A model generated the notes under the pieces. The model searched no databases and was not told the DNA's origin. It saw only the letters and a list, made by a program, of their open reading frames with translations. A program made the translations under genes and the position numbers. From a virus, in the IMG/VR virus record IMGVR_UViG_3300006916_000260, positions 1-29,092 of that record: a DNA stretch of 29,092 nucleotides; one strand, given 5' to 3'. Every line of letters starts with the position of its first letter. Within the stretch, counting starts at the first letter, position 1. Below, piece after piece: positions 28,457-29,092 of this stretch.

Positions 28457-29092
28457 TTAACGTTTATTCACTACTTCCCTAGTGTTTGGTTCGGAACCAA
28501 ATTCTCTACGATAAACAGTTTTTCCGTTATCTGGACTTTCATAGATGTAAACTTTATTTTTCACTTGCTCATCTATCCATTCATAAGTTTTTTTCATACC
28601 TTCTATAAGTGGTTGGGAAACTACCCACCCTATTTTTTCATTATAAAGTTTATTGTCAGAATTTCTACCTCTAACACCTAATGGACATTTAAAACCATAT
28701 TTTTCAATAAAATCTTCTCCGTCTATATTTCTAATTTTAACATCTTTACTTGATATGTCAATAGCCATTTGTGCGAGTTCATTAATAGTTACCATTTCTT
28801 CAGAACCTATATTGACAGGACCTATAAAATCTGATTCCATAAGACGAAGCACTGCTTCTACACATTCATCTACATATAAAAATGAACGGGTCTGTTTTCC
28901 ATCACCCCAGACTTCTACCGTCTTGTTTGATTCTGATACTTTCCTACACATAGCTGCTGGAGCTTTTTCCTTACCACCTGTCCACGTACCCATAGGACCA
29001 AATATATTGTGAAATCTTGCGATTCGAACATTTAAACCATAGTTACGACTAAAGGATAAAAATAATCTTTCAGAAAATAGTTTTTCCCATCC
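28457..29092 (-). CDS. GDP-mannose 3,5-epimerase-like NAD(P)-dependent enzyme (partial)
   Basis: The frame is open to the window edge, so the N-terminus is missing; 211 residues are visible. They match the C-terminal part of GDP-mannose 3,5-epimerase-type SDR enzymes: GWEKLFSERL (the catalytic YxxxK, whose Tyr would be just outside the window), RIARFHNIFGPMGTW, GGKEKAPAAMCRK, WGDGKQTRSFLYVDECVEAV, VNIGSEEMVTINELA and GVRGRNSDN. Known enzymes of this family, best studied in plants, convert GDP-mannose to GDP-L-galactose/L-gulose. Here, with GalE and two glycosyltransferases, it may supply an unusual sugar. A short insert before GVRGRN and a 35-residue C-terminal tail are additions. The exact product cannot be stated without the N-terminus. 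Confidence 0.85.
   Translation of the reverse strand, partial: GWEKLFSERLFLSFSRNYGLNVRIARFHNIFGPMGTWTGGKEKAPAAMCRKVSESNKTVEVWGDGKQTRSFLYVDECVEAVLRLMESDFIGPVNIGSEEMVTINELAQMAIDISSKDVKIRNIDGEDFIEKYGFKCPLGVRGRNSDNKLYNEKIGWVVSQPLIEGMKKTYEWIDEQVKNKVYIYESPDNGKTVYRREFGSEPNTREVVNKR

Noticed and set aside
1-29092. tRNA genes, integrase, transposase, restriction genes
   Set aside because: None recognised by eye; no cloverleaf with CCA-type ending and no matching protein motifs.

Overview
The window is a 29 kb piece of an AT-rich tailed-phage genome of the T4-like (contractile-tail, gp23-capsid) kind, probably a marine or other aquatic myovirus. The core evidence is a syntenic head module with terminase large subunit, portal, prohead protease, scaffold and major capsid protein in T4 order. 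A gp55-like late sigma factor, a PhoH-like ATPase and a gp5-like baseplate OB-fold protein support this. No tRNA, IS element, integrase or CRISPR array was seen. Gene starts almost never have a Shine-Dalgarno sequence; they follow A/T-rich leaders, which fits a Bacteroidota host, but host assignment is inference.

Layout. Positions 1-15485 are transcribed rightward. 1-4306 holds five tightly packed or overlapping genes for small, lysine- and cysteine-rich or acidic proteins of unknown role, closed by a strong terminator. 4395-6197 is the terminase ATPase/nuclease, followed by an 81-aa orphan and the portal (6500-8521). A variable interval follows (8566-10627) with a coiled-coil probable core protein, a stand-alone PAS-domain protein, a coiled-coil/TM protein and an unknown. 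Then come the gp21-like protease, a very acidic Met/Glu-rich gp22-like scaffold, the gp23-like capsid protein, and a 247-aa protein bracketed by two near-identical terminators. Positions 15524-29092 are transcribed leftward: a small unknown ORF, GalE, two zinc-ribbon proteins, an unknown, a large beta-rich structural protein, the baseplate OB-fold protein, further virion-like proteins, a possible small terminase, the gp55-like sigma factor, two glycosyltransferases, an inactive HAD-like protein, PhoH, a conserved unknown, a 53-aa ORF and a GDP-mannose 3,5-epimerase-like enzyme cut by the window end.

How it fits together. Two cross-cutting signals link these genes. (1) An AT-rich motif related to the T4 late promoter (core around TATAAATA, often extended as CATATTTATWAAYAAAG) sits a few bases upstream of at least ten starts on both strands, and the window also encodes the gp55-like factor expected to read it. 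(2) Sites of the L-(T/A)-E|A type used by T4 prohead proteases occur in the capsid protein, the scaffold and two unknown proteins, which marks those unknowns as likely prohead components. The two epimerases and two glycosyltransferases suggest that the phage makes and transfers sugars, to its virion, its DNA or the host surface.
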